Under the pieces are notes generated by a model that saw nothing but the letters and a program-made list of their open reading frames with translations, was not told where the DNA came from and did not search any database. Of a DNA stretch of 64,000 nt, positions 27,083-38,298 are shown in pieces. Position numbers and translations under genes: made by a program. The DNA comes from Paramecium tetraurelia (lineage: Eukaryota > Ciliophora > Oligohymenophorea > Peniculida > Parameciidae), in assembly GCF_000165425.1 (NCBI RefSeq), contig NW_001799266.1, forward strand, positions 248,001-312,000, given 5' to 3'. Each line of letters starts with the position of its first letter. The first letter of the stretch is position 1.

Positions 27083-28876
27083 ATGAAAAAGATAGCACCA
27101 AGTTTGTTGGATTATCAATCTGCAGGCTAGGGATAATTGTTGAAATATATTCAGACATTGAGGGAAGCAGAGTAGAACAGCATTATTCATAAATTACAAA
27201 AATACGACATTAAATAATTGTATCATGTAATATAGTGTTTAGAACTTAGGTTTATCAATAATTCAAAGCAAAGATAGTTTAGATGACACCTTAAGAGACA
27301 ATCAGATGTTTGGAGTTTGATTAGAAGGACGAAGAGATTGGATATACAACAATAGCAGAGGGCAAACGTATACGGCAATCCTCACTATTTAGTGGCAATC
27401 GTTATGAGTGCTCAGCAAAACATTAGTTTGTTAGACATCCAGTTGCCTTCACATAAGTGTTTGTTTCAATTGTATTGCGAACGAATTTGGAGTCTTTAGA
27501 ATGTAATCAAACAGCGTTGTGGAATGTGTTTACCAATTTTGATATTCATTATGACCACCAATATTAATCATGATATGATTACTTGCTTTTTTTAAGAAAA
27601 GAATCATTTTGGCTTGTAAGATGATCAGATCTTTTTTATTTAATAAGATAATTTACCCTTATTTAGCATGGAAGGACAAATTCTATTTAGTAATGAATCT
27701 TAGATTTTTGATGATTGCATTGGTGATGGATATATATATTTAAATCAATCGGTTTTAGATACTATGAAATTTTTGGGAATCACCATCCTTCACCTTTGTT
27801 CAATAGAAAATGTACTTTGCAAATTTGGAGATCCCCTATGGATTGGTGCTTTCATTAGAAATCAATTATATTTGAGTGCAAAATGTGTACAAAAACGTAG
27901 TGTTGATGAAAACCTAGGAATCATTGTCAATTAATCAAATTCAGGTTTGTAATACAAAGGTATTTAGAATTGTAATTTCATTTCTAGAGTATGATGAAAT
28001 CTCTTATTCTGATTTGGTCAAAAGAGACAAAAACGGAGGTTTGGCTAATCCTGATGGAGTCATTGGTTAGATCTTATGTTCTCTCGATTATGCCCTTGAA
28101 CTTTGTTGCAAATATAAAAACCATATTTTGTCTAAGTAGAGATTTACAATCAAACTAGTTTCCATATTCGATAAAAGAAATGTACATATTTTGATTACAT
28201 AACTTCCAGTTTAATCAAACCCATGTCACAATCTAATGCTCTTAAATTTGAATTGACATTTTACTAAGCTATTCCTTATTGTCCTATTCAATCCTTTGGA
28301 TTATTCAGAGTCAAAAGGGAATATGAATATGCTCCCATCCTCAATCCACCAAATGAAAACAAAGATACTATTCATACTGCACGCCAGGCCTATATGCGTA
28401 GAGACCAAAAATGGATGTCTCAAATAGGTTTTGATGTCAATTCAGAATTTGAAATCTCGCCCAAATTAACTTATTTTGGAGAGGGTTTGGAAGAGGCTAC
28501 AAAAAAGTAGATCAAAAATAAATTATAAATGCCACTTATTCTGCATAGTGAAAAATAAATTAGAACTGTTAGAGTTAATAGTGTTCATAATTAATAACCT
28601 TAAAGTTCACCTAACAAGTATTCTTCATAAACTGTTAACAATTAAAGTTTCGTGTAATAAAAAATGAGCATTCATCAAAGCTTGAATCATCTGAAATAAC
28701 CTATCACAAACTCATTAGTTACTCCAACTAATAATTAAAATTTCCAAATGACAGGCAGAAGAAGTATCGATTAGAAACCTAATAGATAGACTGATTATTA
28801 TCATAGACCTAATCTAAATTAATTAAACAAACCTCTATTTTAAGTACCTAACACTTATTATTTACCAAAAAAATGA
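27083..28876 (+). CDS. UDP-GlcNAc pyrophosphorylase (UAP1) homologue lacking the catalytic loop
   Basis: Introns of 23, 25, 28 and 20 nt give 565 residues. UAP1 landmarks run throughout: N-terminal QGQLLKYIQTL; LPSHKCLFQLYCERIW; HFGLQDDQIFFIQQDNLPL; GITILHLCSIENVLCKFGDP; KEYDEISYSDL; REYEYAPILN; and FEISPKLTYFGEGLEE. The hallmark GGxGTRLGxxxPKG loop, which holds the UTP phosphates, is missing: the sequence goes from GKLAIVMSAQQN straight to ISLLDIQLPSHK (27394-27450), about nine residues short. GNGGxY also reads GDGYIYL. The protein probably cannot make UDP-GlcNAc. A basic, Gln/Asn-rich tail of about 110 residues is added. A functional paralogue must exist elsewhere if chitin- or GPI-type sugars are made. 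Confidence 0.82.
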
Positions 28877-28909
28877 TTTCATAAATAATTTTATTATAAT
28901 ATTTATTTA

Positions 28910-30226
28910 TCACAATAAATTATAATTTTATTAGACTCTCTCCCAAAACTCTTCAGATACCTGGCTCAATTGGACTTCATATTGAATTAAGCTCTTTGCC
29001 AATCTATAATAATTCTACTACTTCTCCAACTAAACAATCAGTCTTACTCATACCTTGAATTTATCAATCTCTATATATCCCAATAAAACAGTGAGTATAT
29101 CACATATAAATTGCATGTTTTCAATGTCCTTACACACTTAATCAATCTAAACTTATAATTTAGCTATTTGATCCTCCTTCTTTGATGTACTAAATATGTT
29201 CTTTATTGAAGACTTCCCTGCTAACACTTCTTACAATTAAATTTAAAGTTCTTTTTATCTCTATTCATAAACCACCTTCTATTATTCATACTTCTCTCTC
29301 TAAATCATGGTCTCCAAGAATGCTCTCACTTACTTTGATTCCTTCTTAATTTCTTAAAATAATGATTGAAATTCATTCTATTGCAATAAATTAAGGTAAT
29401 TATTTAATAATTTAGCTGGGTATTCATCCTTTTAGATGTTCAAAATCACCAATTTATCTTGACTCTCGCTAAATTCGAGCAACACTTGCTACTCATAATT
29501 AGGTAACTGAATTTAAAGGAAATTGATCATTTATTCTTAAAAATTATGTCTTGCTTCTGCAATATTTCTAATGTATTTAGAGTATATACTTAGCAATTTA
29601 TTTAAAATTCTCAACCATTGGATTTACTCTTTTTAGAAATTGATGAAAATCTGTTATCTTTTGGATTAATTCTCTATTGATTTCTCTCTATATTCAATAT
29701 AAATATGGATACTCCTGAAAGATCAGTGAATGTGTCTTGGTATTTGTTGATGATCTCATCGTATGTCAATTTGGGCACTTAGGTCAACGCCTACAAATAA
29801 GTGCTGTGTTTACTTTTTCAATATCTCCATTGGCCTTTATAAATAACTGGAATTCTTCAGAATACCAGAAGTACTTGGATTGAGCCATAATCCTCATCCA
29901 TTCTTATAATGAATGCATTCTATCATCTATGAACTTCTAATCCATATTTCCCTAAAAGTTATAGAGTCTATATATTTACAATTGCCTTTCGTGGTGGAAG
30001 TGGTGGAATGTAACAACCAGGCCACTTTGTTATGAGGAATTGACGAATAAGTCTGAAATCGCTAAACCTTCGTATCACATCAAATTATCCATTCTTATCC
30101 ATTCCTCGAACTGAATAAGTTGTGTACTTGTTAAGTCCCGATTAGACCTTCGGATCACCGACTTCAACTGAGATCTTTTATAATCTCTACATCGATATAT
30201 AATACCTCGAAATCATCTTAGTTCAT
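28910..30226 (-). CDS. Sorting nexin, PX-BAR type (SNX1/Vps5-like)
   Basis: Six introns (19-28 nt) leave 391 residues. The PX domain (about 5-130) has VEVGDPKVQSGLNKYTTYSV, VIRRFSDFRLIRQFL and the PPLPPRKAI loop, followed by the closing helix RMHSLQEWMRIMAQSKYFW. A BAR-type helical coiled coil of about 240 residues follows. PX binds PI3P and BAR senses curvature; in the SNX1/Vps5 group the pair forms retromer-linked tubules on endosomes. The basic RRF residues of the PI3P pocket are present. It overlaps nothing, but its stop is only 33 bp from that of the convergent UAP1-like gene. Confidence 0.85.
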
Positions 30227-30244
30227 GAATAATATTATATAAAT

Positions 30245-31004
30245 TCATTTTCTATGTGTAACTGAGTGGTATAATTGTGAATAAAACATTGTTGCCAGAA
30301 TTGCAGCACCAATTGGTCCTCCGACATAAATCCACATATTGATCATCTAATCCCAACTCTTAGCTAAACAGTCAAACAAGGTCAAACTCAGAGCAGCAGC
30401 TGGATTAAGAAGACTATTACTCGATGTAATTGTGTATCTATCAAAATATTCAACAATTTTACTCTCGACAAGCATAGTATATACATGATAGCATGACTAA
30501 TGTGGCTATTCTATTTTCAGATAATTAAGTCTCTTTAACAAAGCAAATTAGAGTAAAAATCAAAAAGATTGTTGATCCAATCATTTCTCCAAATAATGAT
30601 GCAGCCAATTCCTTTATAGGTTCACTAATTTATTGTAATTTATTACTCTTCTATATATGGAGCCTTGTCCATATTCAATAACAAAAATGATAATGCAGCC
30701 CCACAAAATGCTCCCAAAAATTAAGGAAGGAAATAGAAGAACATTGTGCCATATGGAATTCCTCCACCCAATGCCATAGCCAATGTTATTGCTGGATTGA
30801 AATGGCCTCCACTCAATCTACCAAATACAAGCATGCATCCAAATAATCCCAATGCTACTTGATATGCTTCATTCCTAATTGTATTTAATTGTATTACTGA
30901 CTGCATACACTTATATACACTAAAAAGAATGTGCCTATGAGTTCAAATATGAAGATGTTCTTTTTAGAAATAGCTTGTTTTTGTTCTTCTGTAATTTGTT
31001 CCAT
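30245..31004 (-). CDS. Aquaporin / MIP channel
   Basis: Three introns (20, 22 and 25 nt) give 230 residues, normal for the family. It starts MEQITEEQKQAISKKN, then the first membrane helix ELIGTFFL. The first NPA loop is intact: GRLSGGHFNPAITLAMALGG. The second reads SSNSLLNPAAALSLTL. In nearly all water and glycerol channels the second motif is NPAR, whose Arg forms the ar/R filter; here it is Ala. This predicts a wider or altered pore. Six membrane segments are visible. It is divergent from the eL34 gene, with 38 bp between the start codons. Confidence 0.88.
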
Positions 31005-31042
31005 AAAAATATTAAAAAAATTTTTAATTAAGATTTTAATAC

Positions 31043-31392
31043 ATGGGCGTAAGAGTCACATATCGTAGAAGAACCAGCTATAACACAAGATCAAATAAGA
31101 TCAGAAAGGTCAAGACTCCAGGTATTTAAATCCATCTACTCTAGGTGGCAATGTTGTGGCTTAATATCCCAATAAAAAGACTAGCGCATCAACATGTGCA
31201 GATTCTAATTTGAGTGTCGTCTTGAATGGTCTCAAAAGAATCAGACCAACAAAACTCAAATAACTTGCTAGAAGATAAAGAACAGTCTCAAGACCATATG
31301 GAGGTGTCCTCAGTGCTGGAGCATTAAAAAATCGCATCATCAGAGCATTCCTTGTTGAGGAGGTTAAGATCGTAAAATAAATCAAAAAGTGA
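31043..31392 (+). CDS. RPL34: Large-subunit ribosomal protein eL34
   Basis: A 23-nt intron (31119-31141) splits the GNVV motif; the product is 108 residues. It starts [20 protein letters not shown], the eL34 signature, and continues IRPTKLKQLARRQRTVSRPY then [20 protein letters not shown]. The zinc-binding Cys pairs of animal eL34 are mostly gone (one Cys remains). It is a structural component of the 60S ribosome and probably highly expressed, with a very short shared upstream region. Confidence 0.93.
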
Positions 31393-31740
31393 TTAATAAT
31401 ACATTAAAATTTATCTATGAGATTACATGGTTGCTTTTAACAAATTAATTAAATAATTTCAGCTTCAGCAAAGTATAAAATAACAGAATATTATAAAATT
31501 GTCTTTAGGCTATATTACTAGAAATAAATTAGATAAGGAGATTAAGAATTATCTAAATATATATCAAGTTTTAAAAGAAATAAATTTATTTTTTTGCACA
31601 CTCCCAAATTTAGTTAGGAAATTCAATGGAATATGGGGATCTTGGAATATAAATTATATAAAAATATATGAGAATGCTAAGAATGAGCATAGAATAACAA
31701 TATTGATTAAATTTACTATTATTTATTTTTATTAACGATT
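31393..31740. other. Intergenic, 348 bp
   Basis: AT-rich space between two same-strand genes. A Lys/Asn/Ile-rich reading exists but has no protein-like features. Confidence 0.5.
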
Positions 31741-33939
31741 ATGATAAGCAAAATGATAATGGATCGTTAGAAAAAAACATAAAATATAGATGAGAATGAA
31801 TTGGATTCTTTCAATCGCTATTTGCAGAGGGATAATCAACCTTTAAATTTAGGCACCCAACTCTCTTATTCTAAAATTAAAGTAAATGTTGGAATGCCTG
31901 TGATAACGGAATAACAAAATGAAACTCTAGGTAATACTCATCAATCAACTGTATAACAAAGCAAAAATGCATCACCCTAAAAGAAGGGCATTGGAATGGA
32001 AGATATAAGACTGAACATTAGAATAGTTTTCAAATTTTATGCAAGTTTTGGAAATAGAAACAATACTAGATTTTTGAAATCAAACAAATTTATTAAAATG
32101 TTATCTGATGCTCAAATAATGCCGTAATTATTGTCAAATCGAGATTGTGATATTCTATATGCCTAACAAACTAAAAATAATGAAAGCCTCACACTTGAAC
32201 AATTTTAAAACTTAATACCGAAATTAGCTATGATTCTCTACCCCTAACAAAAAGTTCACTAAGCATTTCAAAAATTATATAATGAATATCTCTCATAGTT
32301 ATCTTAAAAAATATTAAATTTTACTGAATTTGGACAATAAATTCAGTTCGTACTCCAACCAATAAGCAATGAAATTAAAGAATTCATAGAACCCATTTAA
32401 TAGTAATTGTCTAATTTACATAAATTTATTTTTGAAGATCAAAGCACTAACCTAAGCAAAGTGTAATGGTAATTTATGTAATTCTTAACTCAATGTGAAA
32501 TATTGCCTAATTATATAAATTAATCTTAAGCACAAATCATTTTTGATAATATACAAATAAGATAGCAAACCCTAAATCTATAAGAAAGTGGAAATTACTT
32601 ATTTAGTTTGAATAATTTTGTTGAAAGTTTGATAATAATTTCAAAAACAGTTCCAAATTTAGATGAATTTACTCAATTTAGGTTGCTACTTGATAAAATT
32701 GAATAGTCTGAAGGCTTTAGTTAATATTTAAGAAAGCTAAACAGAACATAAAGTGACAAAGTGAGATTATTTTATAACATAGAAAAAAGTAGAGTCTATA
32801 AATAAGAGAATCTAATCCAATAAAGTTAAATGATATCAAACACATAAAATAATTTGAGTCATACTAATATTTAAAACATATAAATTGCAAACACTAATAA
32901 GAAGGTTGATGAGAGCAGGGTTAATGTTTCAATGTTGAGACAATCTAAATATTTGTCAGATATAGATCAATCTTACATTTCTTCATTGAAAAAGCTATTT
33001 GAGTTCTTTGCATAAAGTGGAGAACCTAGCAATATTTAATCATTGAAAAATACAAAATTCAATAAATTGTTACTACACTCAGGGATTTTGAATAATTTAA
33101 TTACTATAACTGATTCCGATATGATCTATTCAAAGTTATGTGGCCTTTAATCTATTAAAACTCAATAAAAGAATAAATAATTGACAAATGGCAAAATGAC
33201 TTTTGGACAATTTCAAATTAGTTTGGCAATCATAGCTGAAAAATGTGGTATGGATGTAAACGAACTAATTCAATAAAATATCCTACCTTTAGAGAAATAA
33301 ATTTCTGATGACAATAAGGAGTAAATCCTTTAAGTTTTAGTTGATCTATTACAAGATGAATAAATTGTATATAAATCATATAATAATAATAGATTTAACT
33401 ATACGAGATGATTTAATCAGTCTTTGATTGGTATTTTTAAGAATATGCAAAATAATAAAGTTCAATATTGTACTTATCAGAGTTTTTGAAATTTTGTTAA
33501 GACTTTGAACTTTCCAATATTTTAATATCGTAAACTCAATTGACATCAATATTTTACTCTGTAGCATCACTTAATTAAGAAGGCTAAGAATACTCAGACT
33601 AGGTTTTCCTTGATAAATCATAATTTGTAGAAGCCATCAGTATCATAGCCATTCAAATTTATTCTACAATCCCAAATAACATCTAAAGAGTACAAATTAT
33701 ATCTAATTATTAGATTGTATATCTGCTGGAAAGAATATTTTAGTCTCAAAATGCTTCAAAAATTTATGTTAAGCAAAACAAGTATACATTAATCAATAGA
33801 AAATAGGTTATAAGCTAGATTTTAGAATGTTATTGAGGAGATTAAATATAGATTTTTAGAAAAAGATAAAATACGTTAGGAGGAGGAACAATATAATTTT
33901 GATGATTTAGTAAATGGAACTGTTTAATAATTTTAATGA
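31741..33939 (+). CDS. Protein with two TPPP/p25-alpha-like modules
   Basis: Introns of 35 nt and 25 nt near the 3' end give 712 residues. Near residue 85, IRIVFKFYASFGNRNNTRFL, KFIKMLSDAQIMP, DCDILYAQQ and LTLEQFQNLIPKLA match the p25-alpha layout (F-x2-FASFG..K-F..L-x-D, D-x-DIIF, ITFEQF). A second, weaker copy starts near residue 420: LKKLFEFFAQSGEP, KFNKLLLHSGILN, DSDMIYSKL and GKMTFGQFQISLAIIAEKCG. p25-alpha proteins bundle microtubules and occur in cilia-bearing cells and as apicortin in Apicomplexa. The rest is Gln-rich helix. A ciliary or cortical microtubule role is inferred. Confidence 0.6.
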
Positions 33940-33947
33940 TTTTATTT

Positions 33948-34936
33948 TCAGAATAATTCATTAATTAAGTCTTTCAATTCTAAAATTGTACTTTCTTATT
34001 ATTTCTCTTTAACAGGAAACTCTAAATTATATGATTCTTCTGGTAAAACGGGTTCTTACACTTCATGATAAACATCTTTTAGATTTATCTTTCTATACTT
34101 TCCAGAGATAATCATCCTACTCACTTTTTATCTCTCTTTCTATTCTTATAATGAGTGTCCAAATTATGTAAAAGAAGATTTTGGTAAAATTGTATTACTT
34201 ATGATGCCAGCAGATCTTGGAGGATTTTAGAGATTTCGAGAACATTAGCTACAAAATACGTCAGTTTTTTAAGCTTATGGAGTAAGAACTAAATATATGG
34301 GAGTCTAACAACATTTACTACATGGAATCCACTCGGAATCTAAATATAATAATCTAATTATTAACCTGAAAAATAAATGTAAAACTTTTCGGATACTGCA
34401 TGTTGACATATCAGCAAATTTATTTCTTAAATTGTAAGTTCTTTAAATTTGTCCTACACAATATTAAGAACTGACAATCTTCTCCTGTCTCCAGGAGGTA
34501 GAGCTTTGAGCTTGTTATTCATTACATTATGAAGAATAGTGCGATAGTTTGCTAAATGTGTTATCAAGTGCATTACTTTTGAGAAAGTATATTTTCATAT
34601 ATCGTTTACTTTATTTTGTTTCCATCTCATTATTATTTAATTACTCAGAAAACAGTATATTTGGTTATCTTTAAGTTTGTGAAGTTGCTGCTCTAGGAAC
34701 ATGATGAATGGACTTTCCATTATTTAATTTTAATTACTTGAGCAGTTGAAGGGTTTTTTTAGAGGCTGAGTTTAAGAAGTAAATGGACGCACTTGCATAT
34801 TGGAGTTATAGCTCTGTACAGGATTAAAGGGGTAATTTTGAAAGACAATTCCCTTCTTTAATTTACCAACTGATTAGGAGTTTGAATGGATAGCATTCTA
34901 ATTGTCTATTTGTGTGCGATAGTAATTATAATTCAT
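33948..34936 (-). CDS. Zinc-ribbon-like protein, unknown
   Basis: The N-terminal half is Asn/Gln/Ser-rich (starts MNYNYYRTQIDNQNAIHS). The middle has a helical region (LHNVMNNKLKAL, RRRLSVLNIVQDKFKEL), followed after a 26-nt intron by a likely zinc ribbon IPCSKCCQ..VFCSQC. The C-terminus is charged (INLKDVYHEVQEPVLPEE). It ends only 8 bp from the convergent gene at 33939. Exon edges between 34560 and 34680 are not settled: the frames on each side do not join with a single GT..AG intron, and a second frame is also open through the middle. Confidence 0.55.
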
Positions 34937-35562
34937 ATTAATTTAATAACTTAAAATTATTATATGCTTAATTTTTCTATTAATGCTTTAATTAATATGA
35001 AATTGCTTACAAGCAAACTAATTATCCTTATTTAATTTTGAGATCATTTTTATTTACTTTATATTTAACTTTAAAACAACAAAATAAATATTCATATTAT
35101 TAATTATCTTGTTTCTGAAAATCTATTTAAACAAAAAACCAAGTGCAGAAAAAGTCTTAGATATTTGCTTAATAGTTTAACTAAGGAAGTATTAATTTTT
35201 ATTTTCTGGAAATGATTAGTTTTATATTCCTACATTGAAAGTTATTGACATATTTGATTGTCATTATATCTCTTTCTAGAGTAACTTTCCTTATTAACCT
35301 ATTTTGATATTCGAACTATTAAATTTATGACTTAAATTTTCTAAAATGATTTTATTAAAAGATTCAATTAACAGGATTTGATAATAATTCGTCTTTATTA
35401 ATTATATTTTAAGAATTTAATTATTTTTATAGCTTTTAAATTCGATTTTAGTCCCTCATTAATTAAGACTGATATATAACAATGTTTCATTCTAAAAAAC
35501 GTTAATGAAGTATTAAATTTAGTTTAAATAATGAGTTTTTATGAAATAATTATAACAATAAA
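34937..35562. other. Intergenic, AT-rich
   Basis: A 626-bp space between two minus-strand genes; no coding-like reading is seen. Confidence 0.5.
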
Positions 35563-36477
35563 TCAACTCATAATATTTAAGCAATTAATATGGCCATAAT
35601 TTCTACAAACTAAACATTCGATCTAATCTAAAAAATTGTGTAAATTGTAAATCAAAATTCCGCAATCTTACTCTTTATGAGTGTTTTTCCCACAGTTTAT
35701 ACATTATTATAATCTTTGTTAAAACTACATGTTTATATTTATGGATTACCTTACAATCTTATTTTCTATGACCCATTTGATTGCATCTAAAACAAGAAAC
35801 ATTAGAGCATATGTCTCCGACATGTTTATAACTTAAACAATAATTGCATTATATGTTTAATTACTCAGTACATTATCTTTCTTAATGTCCAGTCTACTTA
35901 CATCTATAGCAGTATTCAAATGGATTTTATTAGTAGTATCTATTGGCACCTAATTCTAATTCATCTTTTAAATCTTATCTATAATATTTAGATGTTATTG
36001 ATACTTTAAATTATCATCTTACATTTTATTTGTATCATCATCATTTTAAATTTACAGTGATTAAGAATTTAGTTTTTATATTTTTTCATTCAAATTTTTC
36101 ATTGAAGTCATTTTTTTTTATCCATTCAATTCATATTCTATCAAGTAATCTCTTTTAGGTGGATTGATATCAAAAATAAAATCTAGAATTTTGGTCTAAG
36201 ATTTTATTTGTTTATTTTTTGATTTAGAATGAGAAGGTAATGATAATAAACTATCAGATTCACTTGAACTAGTAATTGACTAAAAACTAGAACTTGTAGA
36301 AGATGAACTACTACTACTGCTGCTACTACTACTACTACTGCTTTTCTTTCTCTTTTTCTTATTGTTATATTTCTTTTTTTGTTCATATTTTTATTTTTAT
36401 TTTGAAATTCTTATTTCTTATTTTTTGTATTCCTACCATAATTCTTCTAATGCATCTAATTTTATTTATTACTTCAT
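35563..36477 (-). CDS. CCHC zinc-knuckle protein (AIR1/ZCCHC7-like)
   Basis: Introns of 26 and 25 nt leave 287 residues. A basic, coiled N-terminus with a pure Ser run (about 13 residues, AGT repeats near 36310-36350) leads to four canonical CX2CX4HX4C knuckles: CYRCKQTGHQERQC, CNYCLSYKHVGDIC, CFRCNQMGHRKQDC and CINCGKNTHKEQDC. A degenerate fifth, CLVCRNYGHINC, is at the end. Tandem knuckles of this kind bind RNA in Air1/2 and ZCCHC7, the RNA-binding subunits of the nuclear TRAMP complex. The motif order suggests that group, but other knuckle proteins are possible. It is tandem with POC1. Confidence 0.72.
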
Positions 36478-36574
36478 TAAATATTATATACTTAAATGTG
36501 ATAATCCAGAGTGTATTTATCCTGCCAAATAGACATTTTAAAATAAATTATTATATATTTAAAATTAAATTAAA

Positions 36575-38049
36575 TCAATTGTTAGCTGCACGATGAAATT
36601 TGATATAATTAACATTCTCTTCTTCATCCTAATCCTAAACTTGTTCTTCTAAGGGTCTTAGGTCATAGATTTAATTTTAAATTTATTCACTTCTTTCAAA
36701 ATCTCTAGTTAATGCAAGATTGAGTCTACAAATCTATTATTCATTGTTGGAAACTCTTTACTCAAGGGCTTATAAAGTCCTACACTTAAATGAGATAAAA
36801 ACCTTGTAATTAATTCCAATTAACCACTGATATTGTCTAATTGAGTGATAACTTCAGCTGGAACATCCTCTTTCTATAATTATACACTTTAGTTAAATTC
36901 ACTCTTCTTGTGTAAACTATTATCTGCATTAGAATATAGAACAGTTTCCTTCTATTTAGGTAATTAACTATTAGTTTATTAAACATTTTCTTTTTATTAT
37001 GAAGATTGTTATTATCCTTATGTTAATGACTGTTGAGTGGGTTTAGATTTTACTTGCTTAGGTTTTTCATCTAAAGATTCTTGACCACTGCAAACCCAAT
37101 TAGTATTCCAAACTAAAATCATACTATCGGATCCTCCAGTAGCAAAGTAATCTCCATGATTAGAGAATGCACAAGTGGTAGCTTAGCCATTATGACCATA
37201 AAGAGTATAAGCCAATTTTCCCATTCTAAGATCCCATACTTTGACCTTACTGTCAGCTCCAGAAGTCATAGCAAATTATCCAGATGGATGAAATTTCAAA
37301 TCCAAGACTGAATCTGCATGAGCATCATAATGTTAGATAACTCTCTTTGATCTTACATCAAACAATTTCAATTTTTTATCATGAGAACATGATCCCAATA
37401 TTGTTGAATCTGGTGAGAATTGAACCTTATAGACTACTCCAATGTGTTCATTATATCTTTAAGCTTCTTTTTTTGAATCACAATCCCAAATAATAACTGC
37501 TCTATCATCACCTCCTGATGCTATCAATCTAACATCTTATGAAAACACTGCACTCCTAACCCAATTTGTATGCTGGAATCCATATTGGAATTTACGATCA
37601 TTAACACTCCAAACTTTGACAGATTTATCATCACTTGAACTCACTAATAATTAACCATCACAAGAAAATTGAACGCTTCTGACTGGAGCTGAATGTGCCT
37701 TTATTGATACTGAACTTCCTTCAACTGTATTATTCCAAAGTCTTATAGTCTCATTCTTTAGCACAAGATGCAATCAATAGTCCATTTGGAGAGAATTGAA
37801 CATCACTTACTTAGCCTTTATGACCCATAAATCTATAGACCTTCCTTGGTTATTTCAATTACCACACAGACACTACACCATCATTGGCACTTGATGCTAT
37901 TGATTTTCTACTATATAATTATTAACATACAATCCAGGATGAAATGATAATGCTGTAATAGTATCCTTATGTCCTTTTAGAGTTGTAAATAATGTTGGGT
38001 CGTCTTACATTTCGTTTAATTTAAAATTCAAATTATATAATTAATTCAT
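36575..38049 (-). CDS. POC1: POC1-like centriole/basal-body WD40 protein (one frameshift)
   Basis: Introns of 20 and 23 nt are removed. Seven WD40 repeats start LKGHKDTITALSFHPG and include SDDKSVKVWSVND, GDDRAVIIWDCDS and SGADSKVKVWDLRMG. A Gln-rich linker follows, then the POC1-type C-terminal coil (VITQLDNISGQLELI, ALEQRVSNNEQQ). POC1 is a basal-body stability factor in Tetrahymena and Paramecium. The frame breaks in repeat 2: after SCAKE comes an in-frame TGA (37751-37753), and the next codons are right only in the +1 frame. Removing one base restores 476 residues. No GT..AG intron solves it, so this is one inserted A or a real mutation. Confidence 0.85.
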
Positions 38050-38298
38050 TTTGTATTAACTAACATTAAAAGACTATTATTGATTCTATTGAATCCCTTC
38101 TATTTATCTATCCATTCATCAGTATATCTAGTATATATCACTTCTTCCTTTCAATTATATACAATTGTTAATAACTAGTATAATGGACTAAATAATAAAT
38201 TTAATAATAAAGTTAAATAGTCTCTGATAAACAATAGAAGGATTTTGTGTGAATATATATTAATAATATTACTACCATTGTGCAGAATTATTAAATTT

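Noticed and set aside
30721-30906. ORF MQSVIQ... as a separate gene
   Set aside because: It is the second exon of the aquaporin; the first exon with start at 31004 joins it after a 20-nt intron.
34065-35120. Two long plus-strand readings
   Set aside because: Minus-strand gene with a Cys ribbon explains the region better and has a clear start and stop.
36204-36596. ORFs with Val or Tyr/Cys runs
   Set aside because: Shadows of the poly-Ser tract in the zinc-knuckle gene.
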